A stretch of 64,000 nucleotides of DNA, taken from positions 372,001 through 436,000 of the forward strand of contig JAVTVJ010000050.1 in the NCBI GenBank assembly GCA_034509425.1, given 5' to 3'. Below the pieces are notes generated by a model. The model was not told where the DNA came from and searched no databases. It saw nothing but the letters and a program-made list of their open reading frames with translations. Every line of letters starts with the position of its first letter. Position 1 is the first letter of the stretch. This DNA comes from Eopsaltria australis (Eukaryota; Chordata; Aves; Passeriformes; Petroicidae). Positions 44,301 through 56,885 of this stretch are shown piece by piece. A program made the position numbers and the translations under genes.

Positions 44301-46373
44301 TGACTGAGTGTACAAGTTTGAAACAGATTCTGAGGAAGAAGAGGTCTAAATAAAATATGAAGAAGTTAAAAGGAAGCTTGTTTTTGGACTTGTCCTCAGA
44401 CAGGACATCTGAGCAAGATGCAGCTGAATCCCTCAAGCTTTTGGCATTTAAAGGACCTTTGACCTTCCCAAATCAGTCCCAAGACTCCCTCGCACCCTTT
44501 TGCAGAGGAAACAAAAGACCCTGAGCTCTGACTGCTCATTGACTTGCATTTCTTTCCCTGGAGCTTGCCAGGTTGTCTTGTCCTCGAGTGGGAAGATGGG
44601 CAAGGTTTTTTATTATTTTCCAGCCACTGCTTGATGCACCTGTTATAGGGGCCATGGGCAGATGATGGAGCAGAAGCTGAACATCACTGAGCTGCAATGT
44701 CCATCAGCACAGTGTCAGGATCTGTGCCTGTCCCCAGCCCCTTCAATGTCGTTCTCCCACAGACAGCCTTCACCCAGCAAACACTGAACACCTACAGCAG
44801 GGCTGACACTGCCCTCACTGAGCCCTTCAGCAGCCTAAACCTCCACCAGGCATCAAAAACCTGCCATGAGAGTGGCTGCCACTGCAGCTGTGCTGTTCTG
44901 GTCCAGTTCACAAGGGCTGAGTAGGCTCTAAGGCATCTTCCCTTTTCCCCAGCCTGGGCCAGTCAGCAGCCAGATCTCTGCCAAGCCTGGTTCAGCTTTG
45001 GCTTGGTTTTCATCCAGCTGGGACTGTCCTTCCCTCCTGGCACTGCAGAGCTCTGCCCACGTGCTCTGCCACCCTGTCCCCAGGCCCTGCCATCCCTCAG
45101 CAGCTGGGACTGCAGAAGTGCCACGTCCCCAGCCCCATCCCAGCGCTTCCCCTGGATCTGCATCCCCAACCAGGTACCAAAATGCAGCACCCAGGGGCTG
45201 TGATTGGCCTCGCAGTGACCACCAGCACTTCAGCAATTCAGGTGCCCATTTGCAGATTGCTGCTAATGTGTGGGCACTACAGCCCAAGTGGATGCACAGC
45301 CAGGGGACAGAGGGCAGTGCCTCCATTTCAGGTCCTGAATTTATCTCGCTTTTTAAAGCAAGGTCTGAACCTCCAAGGTTTTGACTTCTTCAGATTCCCT
45401 TGTTATGAAGTTATGAGAAAACATTTGTGGTCGGGTGATTTCCTTTTGCCCTAGACAGCTGTCAAGAGCAGCAGAATGGCCCAAGGCAAAATGTGATGTG
45501 GGTGTAAGGAGTGTCTTAAGCCAATAAGTTAAAGCGACGGGTTAGGGAAAAAAATGAGCCAATAATTGCTGAAAATCTTCCTATTCTGCTACTTCTTTTA
45601 GTCAAATTCAGTGGCCCCTCTCCAGGCCTTCAGCCTCCTCCATGCCTTGGAAAAAGAACCTTATTAATCATTTTGCTTCTATTATTTAATTACCCTGAGC
45701 ATCAGCAGCACAGACCAACACTTGGCTCTTGCACTCGAATCCCAGCCCTCTCAGACTGCAGCACCCCAGCAGCTCCCACTCCATGGACAGCAGAGGCCAA
45801 AGAACTGAAAGTATTTGCTGCCCTTACGTTGTTTGGAGTAGAGAGAGATTAAAAATTACACCCTGCCTGTGCTGCTGGAAGACTCATTTGATGAGTAGTC
45901 TCTGTTGAGCATGGATGAAAACTCTCCACGAAATGTTAAAGGAAAAGGAGGTGGAAAATGGATTAGCAACTCAGAGACAATCACCACAGATCGTGTTTGT
46001 TCTTCTGGGGAAAAAAAAAATCAGTTTTAATGAACACATGCACATCTCATCTCCAAAAAAAATATTACCAACTGAAGAAAAATCTGTTTGAACAGTCACT
46101 ACTTTTAGTGGTATCAGAGAGGGGAGAGGGGTGTTCGCTGCCAAATTGAAAAGTTGGGGGGCAACAGGAGAGGAGGGAAGGGGCATTCAGAGTTAATCCA
46201 ACATTTCTGGCAGCAGCAGTGCCAATGGAAGAGCCCCTGGCTCTGGGCAGAGTTTGTGCTGTGCACAAACATGAGCCCACACAGTGCCAGAGTGTTTGGA
46301 TTGACAGTGGCCGTGGTTCAGGGCTGCCCTGGGGGCCTGGGCAGTGCCTGCCCACACGGGATGGGGTTTCAGT
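44301..46373. other. Non-coding sequence, nothing identified
   Basis: A GC-richer block at 44640-45330 has overlapping frames on both strands, none recognisable. The rest is AT-moderate. A 10-base A run lies near 46010. Confidence 0.5.
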
Positions 46374-46419
46374 TTATTATTATTATTATTAGTAGTAGTA
46401 GTAGTAGTATTATTATTAT
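46374..46419. repeat. (TTA)n-(GTA)n trinucleotide microsatellite
   Basis: A compound run of ATT/TTA trinucleotides, then AGT trinucleotides, then ATT again. Confidence 0.95.
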
Positions 46420-47829
46420 CTGTAAGAAGAGCAGATTTATTTCTTTATCTCTACATAAAGACTCTTAAAATTCAGCTTTTGCTTCCCCTGCTAAATGTTT
46501 GTGCGCTGACCTGTCTCTCTTTGGAGGCCTCAGTCTGAGTCTTTCATGAGGCATTCACTGAATAAGGCTGCTTGGTTATCAGGTAATATTTTATACCAAG
46601 ATTGAATCTTTATTTAATAGTCAGAGTCTTCTATTGATTCATGCAGCCAGCTATGGTGACTAAGAGAGCTGTGATTCATTGACACCTGTTGGGTTTGAGG
46701 TTTCTTTTCACTCTTTACAACCTCTTCCTTCTGCTTCCCCTAAACATACACTCTTTTCTACTTTTTTTCTTTTTTTTTTTTTACTACAAAGGAATAAAAC
46801 AAAAAGGCTACTTTTTGGCACTATCCCTACAATTGTGGTAAAATTGATATTTTGGTATCTGTCATACATGCAGTTAATTTTGACCCGTCTGCAAATTCCT
46901 AAAACCATCCTATTTACCCTTATTTTCTTTAATCACAGAGGATATATGAGGTGAAGTCAAGCATATGGGCTACAAGAAAACTGTGTATGACTCATGACAG
47001 CCACTCAAAATTGAGCTATTCCTTGGCCACTTTATACATGTACATGTACAATGCCCTGCCTAGAAGAGATTCATCTTTACCTCTAGCAGGGGTCTCACCC
47101 TTTGATGACCCTTTAGGAGCTGTGGATGGCAGGCAATGAAACCCCAGACCTTCCTCCCCCTGGGGAGCCTCCCTGGCCCTTCAAACCAGCTTTGTTGCTC
47201 TCACCTTCCCTAATCACCCTCCTGCCCAAGGAGATTATGAGCATCAGGCATGAAGCCGTGGCCTCGTTAAATCAAACCTGACTTTTCCTGTTGGTGTCAG
47301 AGGGGCCAGGGGTTCATTATGGGCCCTGTTTCCAGGCCTGGCTAACACAGACAGCTTCACCTGGGATAAAGCTGGGTGATTCCAGGATTTCATTCATTAG
47401 TGGGTCATGATTCCACACTGCTGATTGCTTCTGTGGAACTGTAAGACAAATAAAAGCTAAATATTTGAAATTCAAGCTCTAAGGCCGCTCAGACCAAAAT
47501 CACTATTTCTTCTTTTTTTTTTTCCCCCTTTATCCTTTCCTTCACAAACCACCTTTAAAATCTTTTTTTTTCCCTTGGAGCCTGTCAAAGTTGCCTCCCC
47601 AGGGCTCTCCCCTATTGTGCCTGTCCTCATGCAGTCCCTTTGTAATAGCCAAGCTGTGCAGTTGATGCTCAGGCTGAATTGGAAAGCAGGTCTGTGTCTG
47701 ATCTGCAAACATACCTCCAGCCTTATTTCCCTTCCCTTAATGTATTCCAGTCTATGCCTGGTAGTTAAAATCTTCAATTCTACCACTCTCTCCTTTTTAC
47801 ATGCCTGTTTTATTTGCACAGTCATTTCA
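46420..47829. other. Non-coding sequence, nothing identified
   Basis: AT-rich, with T-runs near 46760 and 47510-47570. No gene or clear repeat. Confidence 0.5.
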
Positions 47830-47924
47830 CAGTCCAGTTGTTCTTTCTGGTCAGGTGGCCTATAAAATATTTCTATTACCAGTTTACTCTCTGAAACATC
47901 TCCAACAGCAGCCCATAATGACAC
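47830..47924 (-). mobile_element. Possible remnant of a CR1/L3-type LINE endonuclease
   Basis: The minus strand reads LWAAVGDVSESKLVIEIFYR followed by PPDQKEQLD. CR1/L2/L3 ORF2 endonucleases have a block of the form LWV-I-G----K---VGVYYRPP-Q-EELDE, so LW, G, K, V/I, YRPPDQ and E-LD are in register. The frame stays open to 47472 (150 codons), but the next expected block (VLMGDFN) is not seen, so only this short stretch is claimed. It could be chance. Confidence 0.35.
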
Positions 47925-49864
47925 AGCAGCCCCATTCCAGTCTCTCTCAGATCCCCACTTTCAAAGGCTAATAAATCCTTTTTCTTCTCAAATAGCTCTC
48001 TCTCCTCTCATTCCTTTCTCTCGCTCCCCAAACAATCCAAACAATCTCTACTCTTTAATGTTAATACCTCTGTTATCTTCTAAGGAAACTGCAGCTCCAT
48101 CCATACCTGTTTCCCAATGGGCAATGCTCACATGCACAGCTCAGCTCCTGGGATCCTGTGATTGTCCTCCTCCTCCTCCTCCACCTTCTCCTCCCATTCC
48201 CTGCACAATTAAAACCTTTTCCTGACCACATCTGGGAGTGACACCTTGCCATTCCTGAGCTGGCTCTTATTTCTGTCCATCACCCTGCAAGTCTCCCCTC
48301 CACCAACTGCTTCCAATTTGTCTGGAAGGGATGACCTGGTTAGAGTCAGGGGTTTCTACTTTTTTAATGCATTTCTTCCACTGTATCCCATAAATGTATT
48401 TAACTGCCTTCCCCACTCCTATTGCATAGGTGACCCTTCCATCTGCATTGTGCTGGGAAGATGAACCCAGTGCTTGGGGTTGAAACTCTCCTTGAGGATT
48501 TCACTCTGCACCTACACCTCTAAAGCCTGAAATTCCTCCAGCTGCTTTTCCTCAGCACACATTTCTGCCTCCTCCTCCTCCTCCTCCTGGGCAAACCCTG
48601 TGCAAGGACACTGCAGCACTGACCCTGAGCTGTGCACTGCCCTCCTGTTTGGCCTGCCAGGAACTCCACATGGGGTGTCCTCAGCAAGGTTTTCTGAGGC
48701 AGCCAAATGAGGCCCAGAGCTTCCTAAAGGGAGCTCAGAACGTCCCTGGAAGCTGGGATGTCCATGTTCTTTTGTCATCACTGATATGTGAAACCATGGG
48801 AAACAGCAAATCCCCTCACACTGGGGAAAAAGCGGAGCCAGGAGTGGCTTAGGGTTTGCTCTCATGTGCCAAGGTGTTTTTAAGCATCAAGCCAAAATTT
48901 GAGGAAATCTACTCTACACTAAACTTAACTATGTTAAAAAGGAAATTTGGCCTCAAAATTATTTGGTCCTAAGGTGACTGTAAAATGGGATTTAAATGTA
49001 TTTAAATGATCTTGAGAAGAGCTTGGGAGAGATGCAGAGGGGTAGAGCCAGCACAGTTCACAGCACCCAGCAATCCACCCTGCTCCCTGCTCCAACTTCT
49101 CGTTTGCCAAAAAGGAAGAGAAAAGCAATTTCCTTCTTTTTCTCTTCTGCAGCCCTGTGACTGGAATCTCCAAACAGCCCTGTGGGGCTCCCTGCAACCC
49201 AGGGAATCAGCAGCATTCAGCACCATGGGAAAGCTCTGTTAATGCAGTGATTGTTACAGATACAGGCACCCACACCCACTGCTGTCCCACCACACACACC
49301 CAACCATGCAGCCAAATGTCCCCAATGTGCCTGTGATGCTTCTAGAAAGCACAAAACCCAGGTGCTACTCCAGGATCCCGAGGACGTGGCCCTGCAGGAG
49401 ATCTCTGTGACACCCTTGGCTGGAGCAGCTGCTCTACAGGGCTGTGACTGGAGGGAGGACAGGAATTACCAACCTCTTGGCCCACTTGTGAGCAGCTGGG
49501 AACATCCAGAGCACACCTCTTCCTGTAAACCTTGGAAAAACTCCCGTGGTGGTTTCCCCATCCCTGGTGTTGACACATGTCCTTGGGCCTTGGAGCAGTT
49601 GGACTTGCTCTTAACTGGGTCAGATGGATCCCACTTTTGCCCTAAGTCCACTGGCGTAACACTTTAGTCCTTCTCCTCTTGCAGCTTCCAGTTGACATTC
49701 CTAAAATTCTGGGAATCTGTTTTCCTTGTAAGCCCAAAAAAAAAAAAAAGGCTTGGAAGAAATTTAGAAGTTTCAGGAGAAGTTGTCCTGGATAAGGACT
49801 GACTTGGCCTCCCACTGGGGCATATCTTGCATTAGGGGTCAAATACAAGACTCAGAGTTAAGAG
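47925..49864. other. Non-coding sequence with CCT repeats
   Basis: Pyrimidine-rich on the plus strand at 47940-48200, with short CTC/CCT trinucleotide runs at 48167-48190 and 48570-48590. A poly(A) run is at 49737-49749. No gene recognised. Confidence 0.5.
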
Positions 49865-49975
49865 CTCTTGAGGGTTTGATCCTGACACTGATTTTATATG
49901 TGACCAAAACCAATTAATTTTACCTCTTTATCTACAACTTTTGTCATCTGGAAAATTGACTACTAAAGATAATCC
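49865..49975 (+). mobile_element. MIR-like ancient SINE remnant, sense
   Basis: GAGGGTTTGATCCTGACACT, then GATTTTATATGTGACC, TTAATTTTACCTCTTTATCT and TTTGTCATCTGGAAAATTGA track the MIR core (GATCCTGGCTCTGCC, TGTGTGACCTTGGG, CTTAACCTCTCTGTG, TTTCCTCATCTGTAAAATGG). Diverged but in the right order. Confidence 0.55.
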
Positions 49976-51198
49976 AAACCCACACGTTTTCTGATATCGA
50001 ATTTGCTGACAATCATGCAGTACTCTCAGGTAGAAGGGTGAGTTTATTAGCAGTTATCTTGTCACCCAATCAAGTAAAATTATTAAAATGTGTTTCTTCT
50101 CTCCCAAACACAAGTTTCTGCTGTCATTTACAACAACAGGGGCAACACACCAGGAGAGGTCATGGAGCTCCTACAGCGTCCCCACAGCTCCGTGTGACCC
50201 GAGCAGGTGAAGCTGGGCTGTTCCAGGACACACCAGCTCCTTTCCCAGCTCACTGCACAGCCTGGCCCATTGCAGAGCACTGAAGCACAGCTCAGCTGCT
50301 GCAAGAAGTCGCCCCAGGACATTGCCAGGAGGAGGTGCAGGGCTGAGCATCTCTGCCCTGCTCTTTGCCCTTCTCTTGTGCAAGGGGTACAGTTTGCTGA
50401 AAAGCACAGCACGGTCCTGCTGGGCAGTAATCTTGTGCAGGGACCCCAGTATTTATGGGACACATCATATAGACACAGCTTTACTGGGTAAATGATCCAG
50501 TTAAACAAAGTAAATCAACAACGAGGGAGAGGATGAGAAAATTATATTGACTGTAATGTTTACAAACACTCGTCACCTTCCAGCTCAGTGATGAATTGGT
50601 AATAGTTTTGCTGGAAGAAAAGATCCCTCTTGCTTTAAAGACAGCTATTTGATGAGACACAAGGGAGACAATTAAACATTTAATTCAGTTTGACCTGCTC
50701 TGTCATTACAGCTCTTTGTTTCCCATCTCTTTCTTTTCCGCTGACCTTTAGGATGTGGTACTTGGTGGCTTGTTTTTATTTTTTATTTTTATTTTTTTTT
50801 TAATTTTTTTTTGTTTTAAATTTTGACCAGGTCAAATCAAACAGCTCCTGCTTCCCGAAGATAACATGAAGGCAGAATATTAATGCAGCCTCCCCCTATT
50901 GTGTCCCTGTGCCTCCCTCCCCCCCTGTGCCCCCAGCCCACACCCCACACACCCCCTGCCTCACGCTCATTTGCACAAAAGCACACCGAGTCCCCTCTCA
51001 GCAGCCCACCTTGAACAAAACACTCCAGGACTCTCGAAACAGCAGAAGTGCTAATCAAGCAGGGCCCTGTGCTCTGTGCTTCTGCAGTGGTTGCCTGGCA
51101 TAGAAATGGGCTGTCTGGCCGCAGCTATGAGGTAACGTCTGGCTTTTTTGCCAAGCTGCAGAACTAGTCAGACACTCCCTGGAACAACATTTCTTCAG
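49976..51198. other. Non-coding sequence, nothing identified
   Basis: It has an AT tract of TTTTA units at 50775-50822 and a C-rich patch at 50890-50960. No gene recognised. Confidence 0.5.
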
Positions 51199-51242
51199 GA
51201 AAAAAAAAAAAAAGAAAGAAAGAAAGAAAGAAAAAAAAAAAA
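51199..51242. repeat. Poly(A)/(GAAA)n tract
   Basis: An A run, then five GAAA tetramers, then another A run. No retroelement body is seen beside it. Confidence 0.95.
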
Positions 51243-53539
51243 GTTAGGCAAGAAATGATCTTCCAGAAACTTCCTTGCATCTTTCTGTGTGTGGGGATTT
51301 TTTTTTTTTCTTTTTGGGAAAGTTATATAACCAAATTACTTAGAATGCAACGGGTCTCATCAGCTGATTTTTGGGCAGTAATCTTATGAAACTGATTTCT
51401 CACACTTACTAGGCAAACTGGAAATTTGGAAAGGGGAAAGAACACACATACTCAAAATATATACACACACAGATGTACCCCACTCTTTTTCCTGCAACAC
51501 TGTCTAGATCCACCAGCTATTTTTGGATGCAACCTGAAATAGAGCAATACAAATTCAAGCAAGGCAGAGCTAACCTGCATCTGCAGCATCTTTTTTGCAG
51601 CACCGCTGATTAATCTAATTAACCACTTAGAGGAATTTTTTCACACTGCAGCAGCAGCAGCCTTTCTATTTCCCATATAAATTCCTTATTTACTGCTGCT
51701 GCATGGTGTTCTTGATTCAGTGTATTCTCCTTTTTATAACAGCACTGACAATTTTATTTTATTTTATTTTTTTTCCTCAAGGACAGAAAATGCACAGTTC
51801 ATTTTTCTGCAGTGAGGGTTGAGAAACAATCAGAACTGAAGAGGCTGCTGCTCTGGAGGTCCAAGCTAACAACACCTCTTGTGTTAATTACTGTATACCT
51901 GTATCAGTCAGAAATTTAGGCTTGTCCCAAGGTGACACACTTGGAAGAGTTAATTCCTGAGCAGCAGCAGCCTTGGGAAGGTGCAGGAAGGAATGTCTTG
52001 TCCTCGGGGTAGGAGCAGCCAATGGAGCCGGGTGCTGGTGATGTAATGCCTCAAACCTGGTGCATCATTGGTCCTGCAGATATTAGACTTGATATGATTT
52101 TGGAGAGTTTGGCGAGAGGAATTTTTGCAGAGGAGCCTGTAAATTTCCCTGCACCGAGGACTTTTCACTTCAATCCTCCTGTGTTCCTCGGCCGGGGAGA
52201 AGTTTGCTCTAACAACACTCCTGTCCTGTGTCTTCCTGGTGCTGTTTGGCTGCTCTGTATCCTGCTATCTGGGAGGCATTTCTCTGAAGTCAGACTGTGC
52301 TGGAATTACTTCTCCAGCCTGCCCATGAAATTGAAATGAATTTTTAATAAAAAGCAGTTGTTTTTTCTCTGACTCACCTCTGAACTCTTAATTGTTTCAG
52401 GCACCAACTTCCATTCCCCCAGCTTCTATTACCTTCCTGGGGTTTTCATCTGCCCAGTCTTATTTCTGTAGCTGATTGCTGCATGAGGAGATGGCTGATG
52501 ATGTTTTAAATGAGCCTTGCCAGTCTGGGCTTGCTCTGGAGGAATCTGCTCACAGCACCTCAGTGTCAGTGAGCTCAGCACACGCTGGGCTCCTGCTGCA
52601 GGACTCGCTGCAGCTGCAGCCCCAAAGCTGCCAGGCCACTCCAGCAGTTTGTTTGAACTTTAGCCATGATTTCACTTTCACTCACAGAACTCTCTGAGAT
52701 TCTCATCCCTTTTTTTTCTCATTCCCCCCCTAAATGAAAGGAAGATTCTCACAAAACCTACAGGGGCGATGAAAGCCAGTGTCAAAGCAGGGAAGAGGAA
52801 GCAGGAGCTGCAGGAGACATTGACGGGCTGGAGATGCAGGAACTGGTGATGCTGAGGTCAAGGCAGCGGCACAGAAAGCCCAGTCCAGCCCACAGAGCTC
52901 TGGAATCTCTGAGCAGAGCAGCTTCCATCCTCCCCCTGGGCACCCCGAGGAGCCCTGCCAGCTGCCAGAGGCCAAAGATCACACAAGTGCTGTGCAGGGC
53001 AGAGCTGTTCCAAGATACAAACGACTTCGCACTTCTGAGGTTTGCTTCTTTCCCAAACAAGAACCTTAAAATCCTGAAATTCCCCCAAAACTATGGATAA
53101 TCTTTTGCTCAGGTTTGTACATTTATTTCAATAAACCCAGAATGGATGTTTTGATGCAGGCTTTTGAAAACATGTGGAAAAAAATATGCGATTTACTCTA
53201 GAGAAAATTAAAAGGGAAATAACTAATTCCAGAAATGAAACTTTTCCTATTGCCTCCCATTTCCGCCTGAAATAAAATAAAACTTTCAATGAAACTGGGT
53301 CAGGTTAGTGGTTTGTTTGAATACACACCTTCCCTAGGCCAAATATCTCCATTTCTTGGACAAGAAGAGCACAAGGATGAACTGAAACAAACTTTGCACA
53401 TCCTCTCCTTGTGCTGTGCAGTCTCAGCTACTTCTACACAGGGATTATCCCTGGTGGGCCACTGTGTCTGTGTAACACAGCCTTAGAAACCTTTCAGAGA
53501 ATGAGATCTAAAACTAACCTAGGGTGTCTGTTCCACTCC
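51243..53539. other. Non-coding sequence, nothing firmly identified
   Basis: T-runs near 51300 and 51755-51775. A 105-codon plus frame at 52022-52339 is followed seven bases later by AATAAA (52346-52351) but matches nothing known. A GC-richer block at 52790-53000 has frames on both strands. Confidence 0.45.
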
Positions 53540-53900
53540 TAGCTCTCCTTATAAGCAGAAAGCTTTCCCTAATATTGAATCTAAACCTTTTTTTTTTTCT
53601 GCAAATTAAGCTGATTTCTTCCTAAAGTGATGTCCCAGCTCCACTGGAGAAGGGAAATAACTAATGATCACCCTCTCTAAATCACCTTTCTCCATAGCAC
53701 TAGGCTGTTATCATGCCCTTCCTTAATCTTTTGTTCCACACAAAACCAATCCACTTTTTTTTTTCCAATCTTTTCTTCTTACTCACAGTATTTAAATTTC
53801 AGATAATTCCTGTTGTTCCTTCCTTGGGCTACCTAGTCATTTGTGCTGGCTCTTCAGTGTGGTGCAAAGTCTCTTCAATGTTGATCAGATTGTTGTCCTT
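53540..53900 (-). mobile_element. Old CR1/L3-like LINE 3' region, antisense
   Basis: The plus strand gives, in order: AAGCTTTCCCTAATATTGAA then TCTAAACC, a T-run, GCAAATTAAGCTGATTTCTT, CTGTTATCATGCCCTTCCTT, AATCTTTTGTTCCACACAAA, ACCAATCCAC, and TTTCAGATAATTCCTGTTGT TCC. This parallels the reverse complement of old CR1 (CCTAATATCTAACCTAAACC, GCAATTTAAGCCCATTTCTT, GTTATCATGTCCCCTCTCAG, TCTTCTCTTTTCCAAACTAA, ATCATTTTTGTTGCTC). A well-aged copy with insertions. Confidence 0.65.
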
Positions 53901-56379
53901 GCATGGTAAAGAAGGGGGAGATTCAGCAGCAGCCCAGTGAAACATGAGGAATGAAGAGCACAGCTGAGCCCTGTTCCAGTGCATTGCTCACGGTGCCTGG
54001 GTGAGGTGCCACCAGGTAATTCCATTGTTCTGCATGCCTGGGATGCAGTCTGTCCCTGCTCATCCTGATCATCCTTCCCAGCTCAAACCTCTGCTTGCAT
54101 CTCTATCAAGCTGGTAGGAATTTGCTGTCACCAGACACCAACCATTTGTGATCACTTTCTTTGCTCTGCTGAGCAAAAGAAGGTTTTGTTTTGCTACCTT
54201 GATGGAAACAGAGCTGCATCATTTCACTGCTGCCTCAGCACAGGTGTAAGTGTGAGCTACTTTTCAATCAGATGAGTTGAGTCTAAAAATGATCCCCATA
54301 GAGCCCCACTGAGCAATTTGGTTTAACACTGTGCTCATGGACTTTGACAAGGGACATAAGAATGCAATGGCAGTGACATCTGTGTGCTGTGATTCAGTTA
54401 CCTCTCCAACAGCAGCAATGCCTTTCCTCTTCCAGACCTTCCCAGCTCTCCAAAAGAGACATTTTGTGCTGGCTTTGGAAAATCCCTGTTGCCACCAAGA
54501 CTGAGCTGTGCTGGAGCTCCTGCCCTCCCTGCACAGAGAGCTCAGGGCTGGCTGTGCAGGGTGTTTGCTGGGGGGGTTACAGAAATGCATCTCGCTTGTG
54601 ACAGCTTCCCAAACCTCTGAATTAACAATGACAGCTCTGTTTGGAGGGGTCTTGTGCTGCTTTGCTGCAGAGCCCTTCCATTTACTTCAGGCAGTTTGAG
54701 AGGGAGCTCTTGGTCTAGCAGATGTCTTCTGCAGCAGCAGCCAGCAAACCACAGGGGAAATCCATGAACGTGGGGAATAAAAGTGAATTGGCCATTTGAA
54801 AATGGGACTGTTTCCAAACCCCCTTTGGATGTGGCACTGGAGGACAACTGATGGGCACCTCAGAATGCCCTACCAAGGACTTGTTCTTCCACATTTGGAA
54901 AGCCTCACAAAGCACATGCAGAGCTCCCAGCCTGGTTCCCAACCCTCTCCAGCCTCGTCCCGAAGTGTCTGAAGAGCTTCTGCAGCTGGCTTGGGGTGAC
55001 ACACAAACCCTTTCTGTGGCACTCCCTGGAGCTGGCCAGCCCCATCCTAAATTCCCTTCCTGCACTTCCAGGTGTTGGCAGATCCAATCAGCCACCAGTG
55101 CCAGCAACCCCTCCAGGAGGACACCCCAATTTCAGATGTTGAGATGTTTCACTGCCACCATCTTTCTTTACAAATTGCTCTCATTTAGGAGTAGAAAAAT
55201 CCCCCTCCACAGGACATAAAGTGTCAATTTAAGTGTTAATTATATTTTCATATCAGAACATAAGCTCCAGTTTGTAAGAACATGGGTGTCCTTAAAATAT
55301 GTTGTAATAAAAAATTGAAAACAGCTAGTGTTCTTGAATCAATTTTCACATTTATAACTTTAAAGAATAGTTCCCTCTTCTATCTCATTTTGTCAGCTCT
55401 GTATGGCTTTGTGCTTGCCTTGTCATTTCATCAAAAATATGTCAGTCTGTAATTTGCAATGTTTCTTTCAATTAAAACCAAAATGCCCCAAAATAACAAC
55501 AATGAACAGAAACAACAACAAACCAGAAGCAAAGTCTCAATGATGTATTAAACTATGTGGGAATAGCAATTTGAAAAAAATACATATAATTTATTTTATC
55601 AACTATAAAGAAAATTGCAAAGATTCAAACTATAATTGTGAAGATAATATCCTACTGCTATTAATGGCTGCTGGTGGTGGCATATACATTACTTCTAATT
55701 TTCACAGCTCATTTGCATCATAAATGAAACACAGAGAATCCTGTGGAAGATACTGTAGATAGCACATTTATCAAATCTGAGGGGTTTCTCTGGAATCACA
55801 GAAATTGAACATTATATATATATGATTTACTTGATTGGACTGTGAAATTTCAGATCTTTCCAAGGTCATTACGCTAATGGGAAGCACAAGGTTAAAAGAT
55901 GCTGACTGCAGGCTTTGCAGAACCTTTCCAATACCTTCTAAGCACTCATTTCTAATTCCTAAAATTACTGACTTCTTATTTTTAAGCTTCTCCAAACTCC
56001 CCCAAATCCCAGGAGCCTGTAGCAGTCTTCCCAACCCCTAGCAGTACATTTACTTTCTTCTGAGTTAACTACTAGACCTAATTAAACAACACTGTCTCAT
56101 CTGAGTGGATGATATTCTTACAGTCTGAATACAAATTAAAATTCCAGTTCTGTTAACATTCAGGTCAGTTAATCAGAATAAACCTCTTTAAAAACAGGAA
56201 GACTAAAGTGGTTTCAAAGTCAATCAGGCTCTTAACTCATTTTAAAGGATGTCTTTTGTAATAGTCTCTATTGGTTTCTTTTAAATAATAATAATAATAA
56301 AATAAAAGAGATCCCAGTTCTCAGATCAGCTTAATTCAATGAAAGAAAAACAGAGAATTTTACATGAAGGGTTGCTAAA
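53901..56379. other. Non-coding sequence, nothing firmly identified
   Basis: A GC-richer part (54400-55130) with overlapping short frames, then AT-rich DNA (55200-55760 and 56040-56340) with an (ATA)n run near 56287-56303. The AT-rich parts may hold further constrained elements but have no distinctive marks. Confidence 0.45.
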
Positions 56380-56715
56380 GAGCTTTGGTTTCCAAAGGGC
56401 AGGCACGCAGTCCTGCATGTTCAAAATTGCACAGACAGTTGCCAAAACAGCATGTGCAAATTAGACATCGTTCACATAATGAACTTGTTAGAAGACTAAT
56501 TCAAGATTTGCATGTGGAAATCCGAATGTGGAGCTCCAATATTCCTGGTGAATGCAGATGTATCTATTAGCCTGCGTATTTTAGCAGATGTTATTTTGAA
56601 AACAAGATCCCAGGTCCTCATGGTACAGAAATTAATAACCAGAGACTGCAATTTCGTGGAGGGCTTTTCTCTTACACAGGACATGATACCAGAGAACCAG
56701 GAATGCTGAGTGCTC
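56380..56715. promoter_or_regulatory. Candidate conserved non-coding element
   Basis: AT-rich DNA with repeated octamer/homeobox-like cores (GCATGTGCAAATTAGACATC, ATAATGAACTTGTTAG, GACTAATTCAAGATTTGCAT, AGAAATTAATAACC) and CpGs in ATCGTTC, TCCGAATG, TGCGTATT and TTCGTGG. Frames of about 60 codons are open on both strands but resemble no protein. Confidence 0.35.
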
Positions 56716-56721
56716 CTCTCA

Positions 56722-56885
56722 CCCTCATAACAGATTTCCTGTGTGAGCTCAGGGAAATTATATTCCTTTTACCTACCCTTGTTTACCTATCAGTGAAATG
56801 GCTTTAATATTCTCTATCTGCCATCACAGGCGCACTGTCAGACTCAATTAGTGTTTGTAATTCTCTTTAAGCTCTGCAAATGATC
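56722..56885 (+). mobile_element. MIR-like ancient SINE remnant, sense
   Basis: AGATTTCCTGTGTGAGCTCA, GGGAAATTATATTCCTTTTA, CCTACCCTTGTTTACCTATC, AGTGAAATGGCTTTAATATT, then GCCATCACAGG and AATTCTCTTTAAGCTCTGCA. This preserves the full MIR order: TGTGTGACCTTGGG, AAGTCACTTAACCT, TCAGTTTCCTCATCTGTAAA, ATGGGGATAATA, TCACAGGG and TGTAAAGCGCTTTG. It is the best MIR-like copy in the window. Confidence 0.65.
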
